DNA of 64,000 bases, from positions 3,534,001 through 3,598,000 of the forward strand of contig NZ_AP022587.1 of assembly GCF_010731715.1 (NCBI RefSeq), read 5' to 3'. Every line of letters begins with the position of its first letter. The stretch's first letter is position 1. Origin of the DNA: Mycobacterium stomatepiae (lineage in GTDB: Bacteria > Actinomycetota > Actinomycetes > Mycobacteriales > Mycobacteriaceae). Below the pieces are notes generated by a model that was not told where the DNA came from, ran no database searches, and was given only the letters and a program-made list of their open reading frames with translations. Below, in pieces: positions 52,556 to 61,635 of this stretch. The translations under genes and the position numbers were made by a program.

Positions 52556-53535
52556 TTGGTGATCCAGTCGCTGGAGCCGTCGTTCTTTTTGTACGAGCCA
52601 CCGCTGGAGTTCTTCACGATGATCGGGTCGCCCGCCCCGAAGTTGTCGAAGAACCACTTGGCGTTGCTGGGGCTGATGTTGATGCAGCCGTGGCTGACAT
52701 CGCGCTTGCCCTGGTCGTCGACCGACCAGGGGGCACTGTGCACGAAGTCGCCGACGTTGTCGAACCGGACGGCCAGGTCGACGGTGACCTTGTAGCCGTA
52801 GGTCGAGTTGACCGGGACCCCGTAAGTCGAAGAGTCCATCACCACCGAGGGCATCTTCTCCTGCACGTAGTACGTGCCGTTGGGGGTCTGGTGGTTGCCC
52901 GACGTCATGCCCATCGACATCGGGATGGTCTTTTCCAGAGTTCCGTTGCGCGTGACGGTCAGCTGGTGCGTGGCGTCGTCGGCCGTGGCGATCAGCTGGT
53001 CTCCGGTCCGGAAGCTGGACTTGGTGCCGCCCGCGTCGATGTTCACCGCGGTGTTGGCGGGCCAGAAGTTGATCGGCCGCCAACGCAACTGAGTGGGCGT
53101 CATCCAGTAGAACTTGCCCGGGACCGGCGGGATCGACGACACGTGCACGGCGGCCTGAGCGGCGCCGGCGTCATCGACACGTCCTGGGAAGTTGATGATG
53201 ATCGGCTGCGCGACGCCCACCATCGCGCCGGTTTTGGGGACGAACGAGGGTGTTCCGAACGGCGCGGTGCCGGTGAACGGCGTCGGGTCCTGCCCGTCGG
53301 CGGCCGGCACTGCCACCGGCGGTGCCCACGGCGGGGGCGGCGGAGACGGGAACCCCGGCAACTGCGGCAGCTCGAATGGCGGCGGAGGCGGAGCGGGGGG
53401 CGCAGCAACCACGTTGGGATCGGCGGGAACCGGGTCCGGATCCGCCAGAGCCGGGGCACTGCCCAGCACCAGCACGGCGGCGACGCCGGCTGAGTTCAGA
53501 GCCGCGAAGAGGCTTGCCCTCGTCCAGCCCGACAT
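52552..53535 (-). CDS. L,D-transpeptidase (Rv0192-like)
   Basis: A 327-residue secreted transpeptidase that forms 3-3 cross-links in peptidoglycan or attaches proteins. The YkuD catalytic motif is [15 protein letters not shown] with Cys284 and His282. An N-terminal signal ([24 protein letters not shown]) is followed by a Pro-rich linker of about 50 residues ([18 protein letters not shown]...) and an Ig-like domain beginning near [14 protein letters not shown]. The ATG at 53535 has GGAGG at 7-base spacing; another ATG two codons earlier stands too close. It corresponds to the protein I know as LdtMt4. Confidence 0.93.
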   Translation of the reverse strand: MSGWTRASLFAALNSAGVAAVLVLGSAPALADPDPVPADPNVVAAPPAPPPPPFELPQLPGFPSPPPPPWAPPVAVPAADGQDPTPFTGTAPFGTPSFVPKTGAMVGVAQPIIINFPGRVDDAGAAQAAVHVSSIPPVPGKFYWMTPTQLRWRPINFWPANTAVNIDAGGTKSSFRTGDQLIATADDATHQLTVTRNGTLEKTIPMSMGMTSGNHQTPNGTYYVQEKMPSVVMDSSTYGVPVNSTYGYKVTVDLAVRFDNVGDFVHSAPWSVDDQGKRDVSHGCINISPSNAKWFFDNFGAGDPIIVKNSSGGSYKKNDGSSDWITN

Positions 53536-53652
53536 ATGCATACCTCCAGTCAGTAGCTGGTCCCAGTGTGGCATAGCGACGTGGCCAGCTACCCAATCAC
53601 GACCGGGTACGTCCTCGGTCAGACCGGCAATGGAGTGCTGTGAGCTGCCGGG

Positions 53653-54897
53653 TTATGAATCATGTGAGCTTGACGGAGCAACGTCGAGCACCCGTCGGTT
53701 GGCCGCTATGCCGGCCAGCGCGATTCCCATCAAAGCCGCCGACGCGGTGAGCATCGTCGCGACGCTGTGCTCGTACAACAAGCCACCCGACAGCGAGCCG
53801 GCCATGATGCCCACCTGGAACGCCGTCACGTACAGACCGGATGCGCCGTCGGGGTCGTCGGCGCCGTTGCGCATCGCGGCGGATTGCATCATCGGCGACA
53901 CCGCGGTGGCCATGGCACCCCACAACACGATCGCGGCGGTGCCGAGCAGCACGGTCGGCACGAAGGTCGGGCGGTCGCCGAGCGCCAGTGCGGTCAGCAC
54001 CACGAACGCGGCGGTCAATCCCGCCATGCACAGGATGATCGCGCCCCGGGGTCGACGGTCCAGCGGCCGCGCCACCAGGGATACCGCGAGCAGGCCCGCC
54101 ACGCCATAGGCGGCCAACAACCAGGCCTGGTTGGGCCCGCGCACGCCGACGACGTCGCGGATGATCACCGAGATGTAGGTGTAGGAGACGAAATGCCCGG
54201 TGACCGCGACCATCGCCAGCAGGCTCACGATGATCAGCCGCGGGTTGCGGTGGTGGGTCGATCGCGGGCCGACGCAGGCCAGTTGGTCCTCGGTGAGCAC
54301 CATCTTGGGCAACATCGCCCGGGCGGCGATGGTGACGATGGCCGCCGCGGCCATCACGCACACGACCGCCAGCCGCCAGCCCCACATCAGGCTCAAGGCC
54401 GCGGTGAGCGGGCTACCGATCACCAGTGCCAGGCTGGTCCCCACGTAGATCGAGGTCGTCGCGCGGCCCGCATGGCTGGGCGGCACCAGGCGGGTGGCGA
54501 TCGGGGCGATCACCGCCCACAGCAAGCCGTGGGTGAACGCGCACAGCACCCGTCCCGCGGCCAGCACCGCGAAGTTGGGTGCCAGCGCCGAGATGACCTG
54601 CCAGGCGGTCAGGCAGGTCAGGCTGAGCATCAGCGCGCGCCGCCGCGGCCAATGCGCGGTCCAGCGCACCAGCGGAACCGTCGTCAGCGCCGCGACCAGC
54701 GCATACCAGGTCAGCAGGGTGCCGACGTAGACGACGCTGACATGCAAGTCCCGCGAGATCGCGGACAGTGCCCCCACGGGCAGAATCTCGGCCGTGACAT
54801 AGATGAAGGCCGCCGCGGCCAGCACCGCCAGCTGCGCGGCAATCCGTGGCGTCCACGTTCGCGCGGTGGCGGCGGCTGGTCCGGTTTCGGCAGTCAT
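53653..54897 (-). CDS. MFS transporter (Rv0191-like)
   Basis: A 414-residue major facilitator with 12 helices of the drug:proton antiporter type. The characteristic segments are WTAHWPRRRALMLSLTCLT (loop 2-3) and GRVLCAFTHGLLWAVIAPIATRLVP. The ATG at 54897 (MTAETGPAAATART) fits the remembered start. It stands 140 bp after ricR on the same strand, so it may belong to the copper operon or have its own promoter; a substrate is not known. The gap 54898-55037 holds no gene that I can see. Confidence 0.9.
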   Translation of the reverse strand: MTAETGPAAATARTWTPRIAAQLAVLAAAAFIYVTAEILPVGALSAISRDLHVSVVYVGTLLTWYALVAALTTVPLVRWTAHWPRRRALMLSLTCLTAWQVISALAPNFAVLAAGRVLCAFTHGLLWAVIAPIATRLVPPSHAGRATTSIYVGTSLALVIGSPLTAALSLMWGWRLAVVCVMAAAAIVTIAARAMLPKMVLTEDQLACVGPRSTHHRNPRLIIVSLLAMVAVTGHFVSYTYISVIIRDVVGVRGPNQAWLLAAYGVAGLLAVSLVARPLDRRPRGAIILCMAGLTAAFVVLTALALGDRPTFVPTVLLGTAAIVLWGAMATAVSPMMQSAAMRNGADDPDGASGLYVTAFQVGIMAGSLSGGLLYEHSVATMLTASAALMGIALAGIAANRRVLDVAPSSSHDS

Positions 54898-55037
54898 GGC
54901 GTGGGATACGGTATGGGCCGGGCTCCCCAATTCCTGGGTTGTCGTGCCTAATGCGATCACACTGCCTTACCGTACGCACCTCAACAACGGGTTCGGCCAA
55001 CTTCGGCCCGCAACACCGGTCTCAACTACGTCACCGA

Positions 55038-55340
55038 TCAGGAACGAACAAGACGCGCGATGGCCGCGGATGCCTCGGCCAGCTTGGCTTGAGCCCTTTC
55101 GGGGGCATCTGGCCCCTCCTCGGCGACGGCGCGGGTCACGCAGTGCCCGAGGTGCTCGTCAAGTAGGTTCAGCGCCACCGATCGCAGCGCGCTGTTCACG
55201 GCGCTGATCTGGGTAAGGACGTCGATGCAGTACTTGTCTTCCTCGATCATCTTCGCGATGCCACGCACCTGACCCTCGATGCGCCGTAGCCGCTTGGCGT
55301 AGTTGTCCTTCTGCTGCGAATATCCGTGTGGAGTCGTCAT
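55038..55340 (-). CDS. ricR: Copper-sensing repressor RicR (CsoR family)
   Basis: A 100-residue CsoR-family repressor. The Cu(I) ligands Cys38 (KYCIDVL), His63 (LLDEHLGHC) and Cys67 are in place. The N-terminal helix [19 protein letters not shown] binds DNA. It corresponds to Rv0190. Copper binding should release it from TACCC-N5-GGGTA operators, of which one lies 71-85 bp upstream of its own start and one ahead of mymT in this window. In M. tuberculosis it controls mymT, mmcO, lpqS and Rv2963. Confidence 0.95.
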   Translation of the reverse strand: MTTPHGYSQQKDNYAKRLRRIEGQVRGIAKMIEEDKYCIDVLTQISAVNSALRSVALNLLDEHLGHCVTRAVAEEGPDAPERAQAKLAEASAAIARLVRS

Positions 55341-55410
55341 CTCGGCCTCAAAACCCTCCCAGCTGCGCGCGCCCAGCTTCCGCTGCGTGTTAATCCTTCA
55401 TGGTACCTCA

Positions 55411-55425
55411 TACCCCAGCGGGGTA
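55411..55425. promoter_or_regulatory. RicR operator between ricR and ilvD
   Basis: TACCC-CAGCG-GGGTA matches the RicR palindrome with perfect 5-bp arms. It lies 71 bp upstream of ricR and 45 bp upstream of ilvD, so it could serve both directions. Confidence 0.85.
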
Positions 55426-55469
55426 TAGCCAGTGGAAATTGGCTTGTCAGGGCCGCGCATACTGGACGA

Positions 55470-57182
55470 ATGGCCCTGCAGACCGACGCGGCAACCGCCG
55501 ACATCAAACCCCGTAGTCGTGACGTCACCGACGGTCTGGAGAAGACCGCCGCCCGGGGGATGCTGCGCGCGGTAGGGATGGACGACGACGACTTCGCCAA
55601 GCCGCAGATCGGCGTCGCCTCGTCGTGGAACGAAATCACCCCATGCAACCTGTCGCTGGACCGGCTGGCCAAGTCGGTCAAGGAAGGCGTGTTCTCGGCC
55701 GGCGGCTACCCGCTGGAGTTCGGGACGATCTCCGTCTCCGACGGCATCTCGATGGGCCACGAAGGCATGCACTTCTCCCTGGTGTCCCGCGAGGTGATCG
55801 CCGACAGCGTCGAGACCGTGATGCAGGCCGAGCGACTCGACGGTTCAGTGCTGTTGGCCGGGTGCGACAAGTCGCTGCCCGGCATGCTGATGGCGGCCGC
55901 CCGCCTGGACCTGGCGTCGGTGTTCCTCTACGCGGGCTCGATCCTGCCGGGGGTGGCCAAGCTGTCCGACGGCTCCGAGCGCGAGGTGACGATCATCGAC
56001 GCGTTCGAGGCCGTGGGCGCCTGCTCGCGCGGGCTGATGTCACGCGAGGACGTCGACGCGATCGAGCGCGCGATCTGCCCCGGCGAGGGCGCGTGCGGCG
56101 GCATGTACACCGCCAATACGATGGCCAGCGCCGCCGAGGCACTGGGCATGTCGATTCCCGGCAGCGCGGCGCCCCCGGCCACCGACCGCCGCCGCGACGG
56201 GTTCGCCCGGCGCAGCGGCCAGGCCGTCGTCGAGCTGCTGCGCCGCGGCATCACCGCCCGCGACATCCTCACGAGAGAGGCGTTCGAGAACGCGATCGCG
56301 GTGGTGATGGCGTTCGGCGGCTCGACCAACGCGGTGCTGCACCTGCTGGCCATCGCCCACGAAGCCGAAGTCGACCTGACCCTGCAGGATTTCAGCCGGA
56401 TCGGCTCCAAGGTGCCGCACCTGGCCGATGTCAAACCGTTCGGCCGGCACGTGATGACCCACGTCGACCACATCGGCGGCGTGCCCGTGATGATGAAGGC
56501 GCTGCTGGATGCCGGGCTGCTGCACGGTGATTGCCTGACGGTGACGGGGCGCACCCTGGCCGAGAACCTGGCCACCATTGAGCCGCCCGACCCGGACGGC
56601 AAGGTGCTGCGCGCGCTCAGCGACCCGATCCATCCGACCGGCGGCATCACCATCCTGCGCGGTAGCCTGGCGCCCGAGGGCGCGGTCGTTAAGTCGGCAG
56701 GTTTCGACTCCGACGTGTTCGAAGGCACCGCAAGGGTTTTCGACGGCGAGCGGGCTGCCCTGGACGCACTCGAAGACGGCACCATCACCAAGGGCGATGC
56801 GGTGGTGATCCGTTACGAGGGCCCCAAGGGGGGTCCCGGGATGCGCGAAATGCTGGCCATCACCGGGGCGATCAAGGGTGCCGGGCTCGGTAAGGACGTA
56901 CTGCTACTCACCGACGGACGGTTCTCCGGCGGGACGACAGGCCTGTGCGTGGGACACATCGCACCCGAGGCGGTAGACGCCGGGCCGATCGCCTTCCTGC
57001 GCGACGGCGACCGGATCCGCCTCGACGTCGCCGGTGGCACCCTTGACGTGCTGGCCGACCCGGCCGAATTCGCCTCTCGGCAAGAGGGTTTCACGCCTCC
57101 TCCGCCACGCTACAAGACCGGTGTGCTGGCCAAGTACGTCAAGTTGGTCAGCTCGGCCGCGATCGGCGCGGTCTGCGGCTAG
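55470..57182 (+). CDS. ilvD: Dihydroxy-acid dehydratase IlvD
   Basis: A 570-residue enzyme for valine, leucine and isoleucine synthesis (dihydroxy acid to keto acid). Iron-sulfur cysteines are plausible at Cys59 (TPCNLSL), Cys132 (AGCDKSLPG) and Cys209 ([12 protein letters not shown]), and the C-terminal [15 protein letters not shown] motif is intact. The ATG at 55470 (MALQTDAAT) is chosen by length. A RicR operator lies 45 bp upstream of the start, so it may be influenced by copper. It converges with the SPW protein across a strong hairpin. Confidence 0.95.
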   Translation: MALQTDAATADIKPRSRDVTDGLEKTAARGMLRAVGMDDDDFAKPQIGVASSWNEITPCNLSLDRLAKSVKEGVFSAGGYPLEFGTISVSDGISMGHEGMHFSLVSREVIADSVETVMQAERLDGSVLLAGCDKSLPGMLMAAARLDLASVFLYAGSILPGVAKLSDGSEREVTIIDAFEAVGACSRGLMSREDVDAIERAICPGEGACGGMYTANTMASAAEALGMSIPGSAAPPATDRRRDGFARRSGQAVVELLRRGITARDILTREAFENAIAVVMAFGGSTNAVLHLLAIAHEAEVDLTLQDFSRIGSKVPHLADVKPFGRHVMTHVDHIGGVPVMMKALLDAGLLHGDCLTVTGRTLAENLATIEPPDPDGKVLRALSDPIHPTGGITILRGSLAPEGAVVKSAGFDSDVFEGTARVFDGERAALDALEDGTITKGDAVVIRYEGPKGGPGMREMLAITGAIKGAGLGKDVLLLTDGRFSGGTTGLCVGHIAPEAVDAGPIAFLRDGDRIRLDVAGGTLDVLADPAEFASRQEGFTPPPPRYKTGVLAKYVKLVSSAAIGAVCG

Positions 57183-57246
57183 CCTGACGACGGCGAGCGC
57201 CGGATCGGCGCGAGTACGCGAGTAGGAGTCGGGCCATCCAGCCCAG

Positions 57247-57281
57247 CCCTGTCCGGGCCGCAATCAATCGGCCCGGCAGGG
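57247..57281. terminator. Strong hairpin between convergent ilvD and SPW genes
   Basis: CCCTG-T-CCGGGCCG and CGGCCCGG-CAGGG form a 13-bp stem with one bulged T and an 8-base loop (CAATCAAT). It is in the 130-bp gap between the convergent ilvD and SPW-protein stops. No T-tract follows, so it may be a mycobacterial L-shaped or bidirectional terminator. Confidence 0.6.
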
Positions 57282-57312
57282 TGAATTGCTGCCTGGCTCA
57301 GCGGGTTCGCCG

Positions 57313-57753
57313 CTAGGCGTGGTCAGCCGCGGCGCGTGTGCGCATGCCGAAGTAGGCCGCGTTGAGACCCAGGAACGTCATGACCGCACCTGCGATGACG
57401 TGCGACCACATCATGCCGGCGGTCAGCACGACACCCGTTACGACCCACGGGGAGACGATGACCCACACGCCCAGCACCGGCAACGTCCAGGTCATCCCGT
57501 GCGCGCGGTCCAAGGTCGTCGCGAACCCGTATGCCAAGAACGCCACCGCGATCCCGACGATGAAGTCGGACGTGGCAAGCGATGCCGTCCCGCTGAATCC
57601 GACGATCCACGGTGATGCGGCGACATACAGGCCCGTCAACAGAGCCAGGCCAAAGGTGAAATGCGCACTCGTCGACTCGGCGACGCGTTCGTAGCGCGCC
57701 CGCAGGGCCAACAAATCCGGGTGGTGATCAATTGATGAATGGACCGTACTCAT
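57313..57753 (-). CDS. SPW-repeat membrane protein (Rv0188-like)
   Basis: A 146-residue integral membrane protein with four helices and two SPW motifs (AASPWIVGFSG and IVSPWVVTG), the signature of the SPW family. The start MSTVHSSIDHHPDLL at 57753 has AGAGAGG upstream. It is convergent with ilvD. The function of the family is not known; I make no further claim. Confidence 0.88.
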   Translation of the reverse strand: MSTVHSSIDHHPDLLALRARYERVAESTSAHFTFGLALLTGLYVAASPWIVGFSGTASLATSDFIVGIAVAFLAYGFATTLDRAHGMTWTLPVLGVWVIVSPWVVTGVVLTAGMMWSHVIAGAVMTFLGLNAAYFGMRTRAAADHA

Positions 57754-57901
57754 TTTGCTACCTCTCTGTAAGGCAGCAAGCCCGTTATGCAACAAGCACT
57801 CTGGGCTCGCTGCAAGCCATCCATCTTTGTTCAGGTTACGCCTGATCACACCGCGCCAGCAACGAAAATCGCTGCCACCAAACCAGCCCCGTTTCTCCGA
57901 C

Positions 57902-58567
57902 CTAGAGGTCCTTGACCAGCGCGATGGCGAAGCCGTCCCAGGGCTTGGCACCGACCGTCTGAATCACCGCGGTGTCCAGCTGCGCGTGCTCACCCATCAC
58001 CTGTAGCGTCTCGCGCGTGGCGGCCACCCTGGCGTCATCCGAGCCGGGCGCCAGGATCCAGCCTTCGCGAATAACGTTGTCCACCACAATGAGTGCGCCG
58101 ACGCGGGCCAGCTTGACGGCCCACTGCAGGTATTCGACATAGTGCTCTTTGTCCGCATCGATGAACACCAGATCGAACGGATCCCCGGCGACGGTCCGCA
58201 GGGTTTCCAGCGCCGGGCCCACCACCACCTGTACCCGCTCGACGACACCGGCCCGCTTCAGGTTGGCACACGCGACATCGGCGTGATGAGGCTCGAACTC
58301 GAGCGAGACCACTTGTCCGTTCGGGCCTACCGCACGCGCCAACCAAATGGTGCTGAAACCACCGAGAGTGCCAATCTCGAGAACACGGCGGGCTTGAGTC
58401 GCGCGGGCCAGCAGCGACAGGAACTTGCCCTGCTGCCACGACACGGCGATGCGTGGCAGCCCGGCCGCGTCGCTGGCCTCCAGCGCGGCGGACAAGTCCG
58501 GATCGTCACCGATCACCGTGCTGTCCAGGAACGCGTCGACGTCTTGCGGAGCGGGTTTGTCGGTCAT
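57902..58567 (-). CDS. O-methyltransferase (Rv0187-like, CCoAOMT type)
   Basis: A 221-residue SAM-dependent O-methyltransferase of the small catechol/caffeoyl-CoA type. Motif I is VLEIGTLGGFSTIWLA and the metal-binding Asp region is LVFIDADKEHY followed by IVVDNVIREG. Such enzymes need a divalent metal and methylate catechols or related acceptors. The ATG at 58567 (MTDKPAPQ) is chosen; a frame extension of 18 codons upstream is not supported. It is divergent from mymT, with the RicR operator 93 bp upstream of its start. Confidence 0.92.
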   Translation of the reverse strand: MTDKPAPQDVDAFLDSTVIGDDPDLSAALEASDAAGLPRIAVSWQQGKFLSLLARATQARRVLEIGTLGGFSTIWLARAVGPNGQVVSLEFEPHHADVACANLKRAGVVERVQVVVGPALETLRTVAGDPFDLVFIDADKEHYVEYLQWAVKLARVGALIVVDNVIREGWILAPGSDDARVAATRETLQVMGEHAQLDTAVIQTVGAKPWDGFAIALVKDL

Positions 58568-58659
58568 CCGATCAACGCTAGTCGCGAGCCTCGCCCGACG
58601 GGGTCGCACCTGGTCATGCATCCGATCGATAACAGACTCGCACGCGATGCTTTACCAGA

Positions 58660-58674
58660 TACCCGTATGGGGTA
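58660..58674. promoter_or_regulatory. RicR operator upstream of mymT
   Basis: TACCC-GTATG-GGGTA, perfect 5-bp arms, 102 bp ahead of the mymT start. It matches the operator ahead of ricR in arms and spacing (5 bases). Confidence 0.88.
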
Positions 58675-58683
58675 TGCATTGAG

Positions 58684-58752
58684 AGTGGTTGTCCGATAGT
58701 GGACACCACTGAAGAAGGTAACCACTGGATTCCATTGAAGGAACCGGAATCC
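58684..58752 (+). promoter_or_regulatory. Two hairpins in the mymT leader
   Basis: Hairpin 1: AGTGGT-T-GTCC and GGACACCACT (58684-58694, 58701-58710), a 10-bp stem with one bulged T. Hairpin 2: GGATTCC and GGAATCC (58727-58733, 58746-58752), a 7-bp stem. They lie between the RicR operator and the ribosome site, in the likely 5' leader. Confidence 0.45.
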
Positions 58753-58775
58753 CGCAACAGACAAGGGTGATTCAC

Positions 58776-58922
58776 ATGGCGCACTATGACGAGGGGACGC
58801 AGCTGACCTGCGGTCACGAGGGGTGCGGTTGTCGCGTCCGCATCGAGGTCGCATGCCACTGCTCCGGCGCGGACGAGGATTACCGCTGCGCCTGCGGCGA
58901 AGCATTAGTGCCAGTCAAGTAG
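58776..58922 (+). CDS. mymT: Copper metallothionein MymT
   Basis: A 48-residue metallothionein too short for usual gene calls. Seven cysteines are at positions 12, 17, 19, 27, 29, 38 and 40, in [18 protein letters not shown] and YRCACGE, matching M. tuberculosis MymT as I recall it. It binds several Cu(I) ions in the cytosol. I use the ATG at 58776, with AAGG nine bases upstream. The homologue in M. tuberculosis starts five codons earlier, but here that position reads ACA, so a GTG at 58767 is the only other in-frame choice. A RicR operator and two leader hairpins precede it. Confidence 0.93.
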   Translation: MAHYDEGTQLTCGHEGCGCRVRIEVACHCSGADEDYRCACGEALVPVK

Positions 58923-58957
58923 ATCCGGCGGGCCGGTCGTTGCGTTCGATGCACCAC

Positions 58958-61075
58958 TCAGCGCCCGAACGCACGGCCGGCCAGCTCGACTCGCGCTGTT
59001 AGCCGCAGCGCGACCGCAGAGGCGCCGACCGCCACCGTGCAGGGGCCCGGCTTGATCCGCCAGCTTCCGCCTTCATATCTCGCGAGCAGGCGCGGGTCGG
59101 CCGCGATCGTCACCCGGCACGTCGCGCCCGGCTCCAACGACACCCGCTCGAACCCCAGCAACCGCAGACGTCGCTCGCCCGCGTCGGTCAGATACAACTG
59201 CGGGACGTCGGCCCCGGCGCGATCACCGGTATTGACGACGCTGAAGCTCGCCGCCACCGTATCCCCGCCGGTGACCACCAGGTCGCGGTACTCAAAGCTG
59301 GTGTAGGACAAGCCATGACCGAACGCGAACAACGGCGTCTGGTCGCGTTCTGCAAACCACCGGTAGCCGACCTCAGCACCTTCGAAGTAGTCGATCGTGG
59401 ACGGTGTCCCGAACTCGGCACCGAGGCCGGGCAGCTCCGGACGCGGTGTCTGTTCGAGTCCGGCCGGAAACGTGATGGGCAGCCGGCCCGATGGATTCAC
59501 TTGGCCCGCAATGATCTCCGCGATCGCCTGGCCGCCGGCCTGGCCCGGATACCACGCCTGCACTATCGCGTTCACCGACTCTCGCCACGGCATAACCACC
59601 GGATTTCCGGTCTCCAGCACCACCACGGTGTTCGGGTTGACGGCGGCGACCGCGCCGATAACCGCGTCCTGGCCCCACGGCAATGACAAGTCGGCTCCGT
59701 CGAAGCCCTCGCCTTCCACGCGGATCCCGAACACGATCGCGACGTCGGCCCGCCGCGCGGACAGCGCCGCCTCCGCCGGGCTGAGGCCGGGGTCGAACTC
59801 GAGGTGCGCGTGGGGAAATAGCTTGCGGAGTTCTCCGACCGGGCTGGGCGGCAGGAGGTGCAGATTCCGGGTACCGCCGGTCAGGCCCGCGCCGCCGATC
59901 GGGAACACCTGCGCGTAGCCGCCCGGCGGAACGACGGCGCTCGAGCCGCAGCCTGCCGGAACCCCGAGCTGGGCGTGTCCGCCGATCACGACGATGCGGG
60001 CACCGGATGCCAGCGGCAACACTCCCCGGTTCTGCAGCAGCACGATTCCCTGGCGCGCGATGCGCAATGCAATCTCGTTGTGGGCAGCCATATCTGGATC
60101 GGGCGGGTCTGCGTCCTGGTCGATTCCGACAGCGAACATCGAGCGCAGGATCCGCCGAACCATGTCGGACAGCCGGTCGTTGGGCAACCTTCCGTCGGCG
60201 TGAGCGGCTCGCAGGGGTTCGGTGAACGCCTCGGACCCCCAGAACACGGTGTCGATCTGGGCGCCGCATTCCTGGTCCAAGCCATGCCCCGCGCATTCCC
60301 AACTTTGGGTGGCGCCCCAGTCCGACATCACCCAACCGCGGTATCCCCAGGCGCCCTTCAGGATGTCGTCGAGCAACACCCGGTTCGCCGAGGCGTACTC
60401 ACCATTGACCTTGTTGTAGGCGGTCATCACCGCGCCGGGCGCCGAGCGTTCGATCGCGATCTCGAACGCCAGCAGGTCGGATTCGCGATGCGCGTCGGGG
60501 TCGATGGTCGCGTTCAGCCAGTGTCGGTTGGTCTCATTGCAGTTCAGCGAAAAATGCTTGACCGTCGAAATGACGCCCTGTTGCTGGATGCCGTTGACGG
60601 ATTCGGCGGTGATCGTGGCCGTCAAAAGCGGGTCTTCCGAGGCGTATTCGAAGTTACGGCCGTTACGCGGGTCGCGGGCCAGGTTCATCGCTCCGGCCAG
60701 TTGCACGTTAAAGCCGCGGCTGCGCGCCTCTCGGCCGATCACCTGGCCCGCGGCGTGCGCGAGAGCCGGATCGAAACCGGCGGCCAGCGCCAGGCCGGCG
60801 GGCAGCGCGGTAGCGGTGTCACCGGGCCGGTAACCGGGGTTGGTGACCCCGAGGCCGGCGTCGCTCATCCGCAGCGCGGGAATACCGAGCCGGGGGATCC
60901 CCGGCACATATCCGGCGCTCATCGGGGTGCCGGGCGGGATGCGGTCGTCGGGCAGCGGCCACAGCTCCGACATTCCCATCGCCGCGATCAGCAACGTGAA
61001 CCGCTCGTCGTCGGTCATCCGGCTTTCGATGTCGCGCGCCCGGGCGTCGGGGTCGGCTAATTCGCCAGCGCTCAA
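58958..61075 (-). CDS. bglS: Beta-glucosidase BglS (GH3)
   Basis: A 705-residue glycoside hydrolase family 3 enzyme. The catalytic nucleophile is Asp252 in VMSDWGATQSW, and Lys173-His174 (VKHFSLN) contacts substrate. A second domain and a C-terminal fibronectin III-like domain (from FSVVNTGDRAGADVPQLYL) follow. There is no signal peptide, so it is cytoplasmic and splits beta-glucosides or related sugars. The TTG at 61075 overlaps the stop of the preceding gene (TTGA) and has GAGGAG 8 bases upstream; a first ATG is 19 codons later. It is the last gene of a three-gene unit. Confidence 0.93.
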   Translation of the reverse strand: MSAGELADPDARARDIESRMTDDERFTLLIAAMGMSELWPLPDDRIPPGTPMSAGYVPGIPRLGIPALRMSDAGLGVTNPGYRPGDTATALPAGLALAAGFDPALAHAAGQVIGREARSRGFNVQLAGAMNLARDPRNGRNFEYASEDPLLTATITAESVNGIQQQGVISTVKHFSLNCNETNRHWLNATIDPDAHRESDLLAFEIAIERSAPGAVMTAYNKVNGEYASANRVLLDDILKGAWGYRGWVMSDWGATQSWECAGHGLDQECGAQIDTVFWGSEAFTEPLRAAHADGRLPNDRLSDMVRRILRSMFAVGIDQDADPPDPDMAAHNEIALRIARQGIVLLQNRGVLPLASGARIVVIGGHAQLGVPAGCGSSAVVPPGGYAQVFPIGGAGLTGGTRNLHLLPPSPVGELRKLFPHAHLEFDPGLSPAEAALSARRADVAIVFGIRVEGEGFDGADLSLPWGQDAVIGAVAAVNPNTVVVLETGNPVVMPWRESVNAIVQAWYPGQAGGQAIAEIIAGQVNPSGRLPITFPAGLEQTPRPELPGLGAEFGTPSTIDYFEGAEVGYRWFAERDQTPLFAFGHGLSYTSFEYRDLVVTGGDTVAASFSVVNTGDRAGADVPQLYLTDAGERRLRLLGFERVSLEPGATCRVTIAADPRLLARYEGGSWRIKPGPCTVAVGASAVALRLTARVELAGRAFGR

Positions 61076-61635
61076 TTGTCCGGCTCCTCAGCGGGCCGTG
61101 CTGCGGCCCGCGTCGTCGCCGTCCACCGCACACCCTCTTTGGCGTACACGACTCGCAGCACGTGACCGAGCTCCGGTCCCATCACCAGCCCGGCCAGCGT
61201 GCAGTTCGTGTCGACAAACTCCGGCCCGTGCGCCGGCTCCGCCTGGCACAGATGATGCGCGACCTCGTGCAACACCACCAGCTCGCGCAGCGCCCAGTCG
61301 GCGGTGTCACGGTCGGGAACCGCGACAATGCCTGCGCCATCACGGTTTTCGTAATGCGCAGCGGTAGCCGCCCGCCGCGGCCGCACTCTCAGCGGTGATA
61401 CCTCGGGCCAGCGATCCCGCACCACCGGTAACGCGAGCACCTGGTCAACATAGCGCTGTACCGACGCCACGGAGCCGAATCGCGCTTCCGGCGGCAGCGT
61501 CAACTGCGTGCCGAAAAATTCCACCGCCGACGAGCCGTGCTCGGCGGCCCGGTCGAACAGCGTGCGGACGAACTCCTCGGCCGCATACACCTTGGAGCGC
61601 TGGGAATCCCGCTTGGGCGCATCCCCCGCGGTCAC
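61072..61635 (-). CDS. Putative metallohydrolase, TIGR04338-type (Rv0185-like)
   Basis: A 187-residue protein. The zinc motif LVVLHEVAHHLC (His123, Glu124, His127) is an HExxH-type site and His136 in AHGPEF is the likely third ligand, so it looks like a small zinc metalloprotease of the family known as TIGR04338. No signal peptide is seen. The GTG at 61635 ([10 protein letters not shown]) overlaps the DUF2786 gene stop by 4 bp. It lies between that gene and bglS in one transcript. Confidence 0.85.
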   Translation of the reverse strand: MTAGDAPKRDSQRSKVYAAEEFVRTLFDRAAEHGSSAVEFFGTQLTLPPEARFGSVASVQRYVDQVLALPVVRDRWPEVSPLRVRPRRAATAAHYENRDGAGIVAVPDRDTADWALRELVVLHEVAHHLCQAEPAHGPEFVDTNCTLAGLVMGPELGHVLRVVYAKEGVRWTATTRAAARPAEEPDN

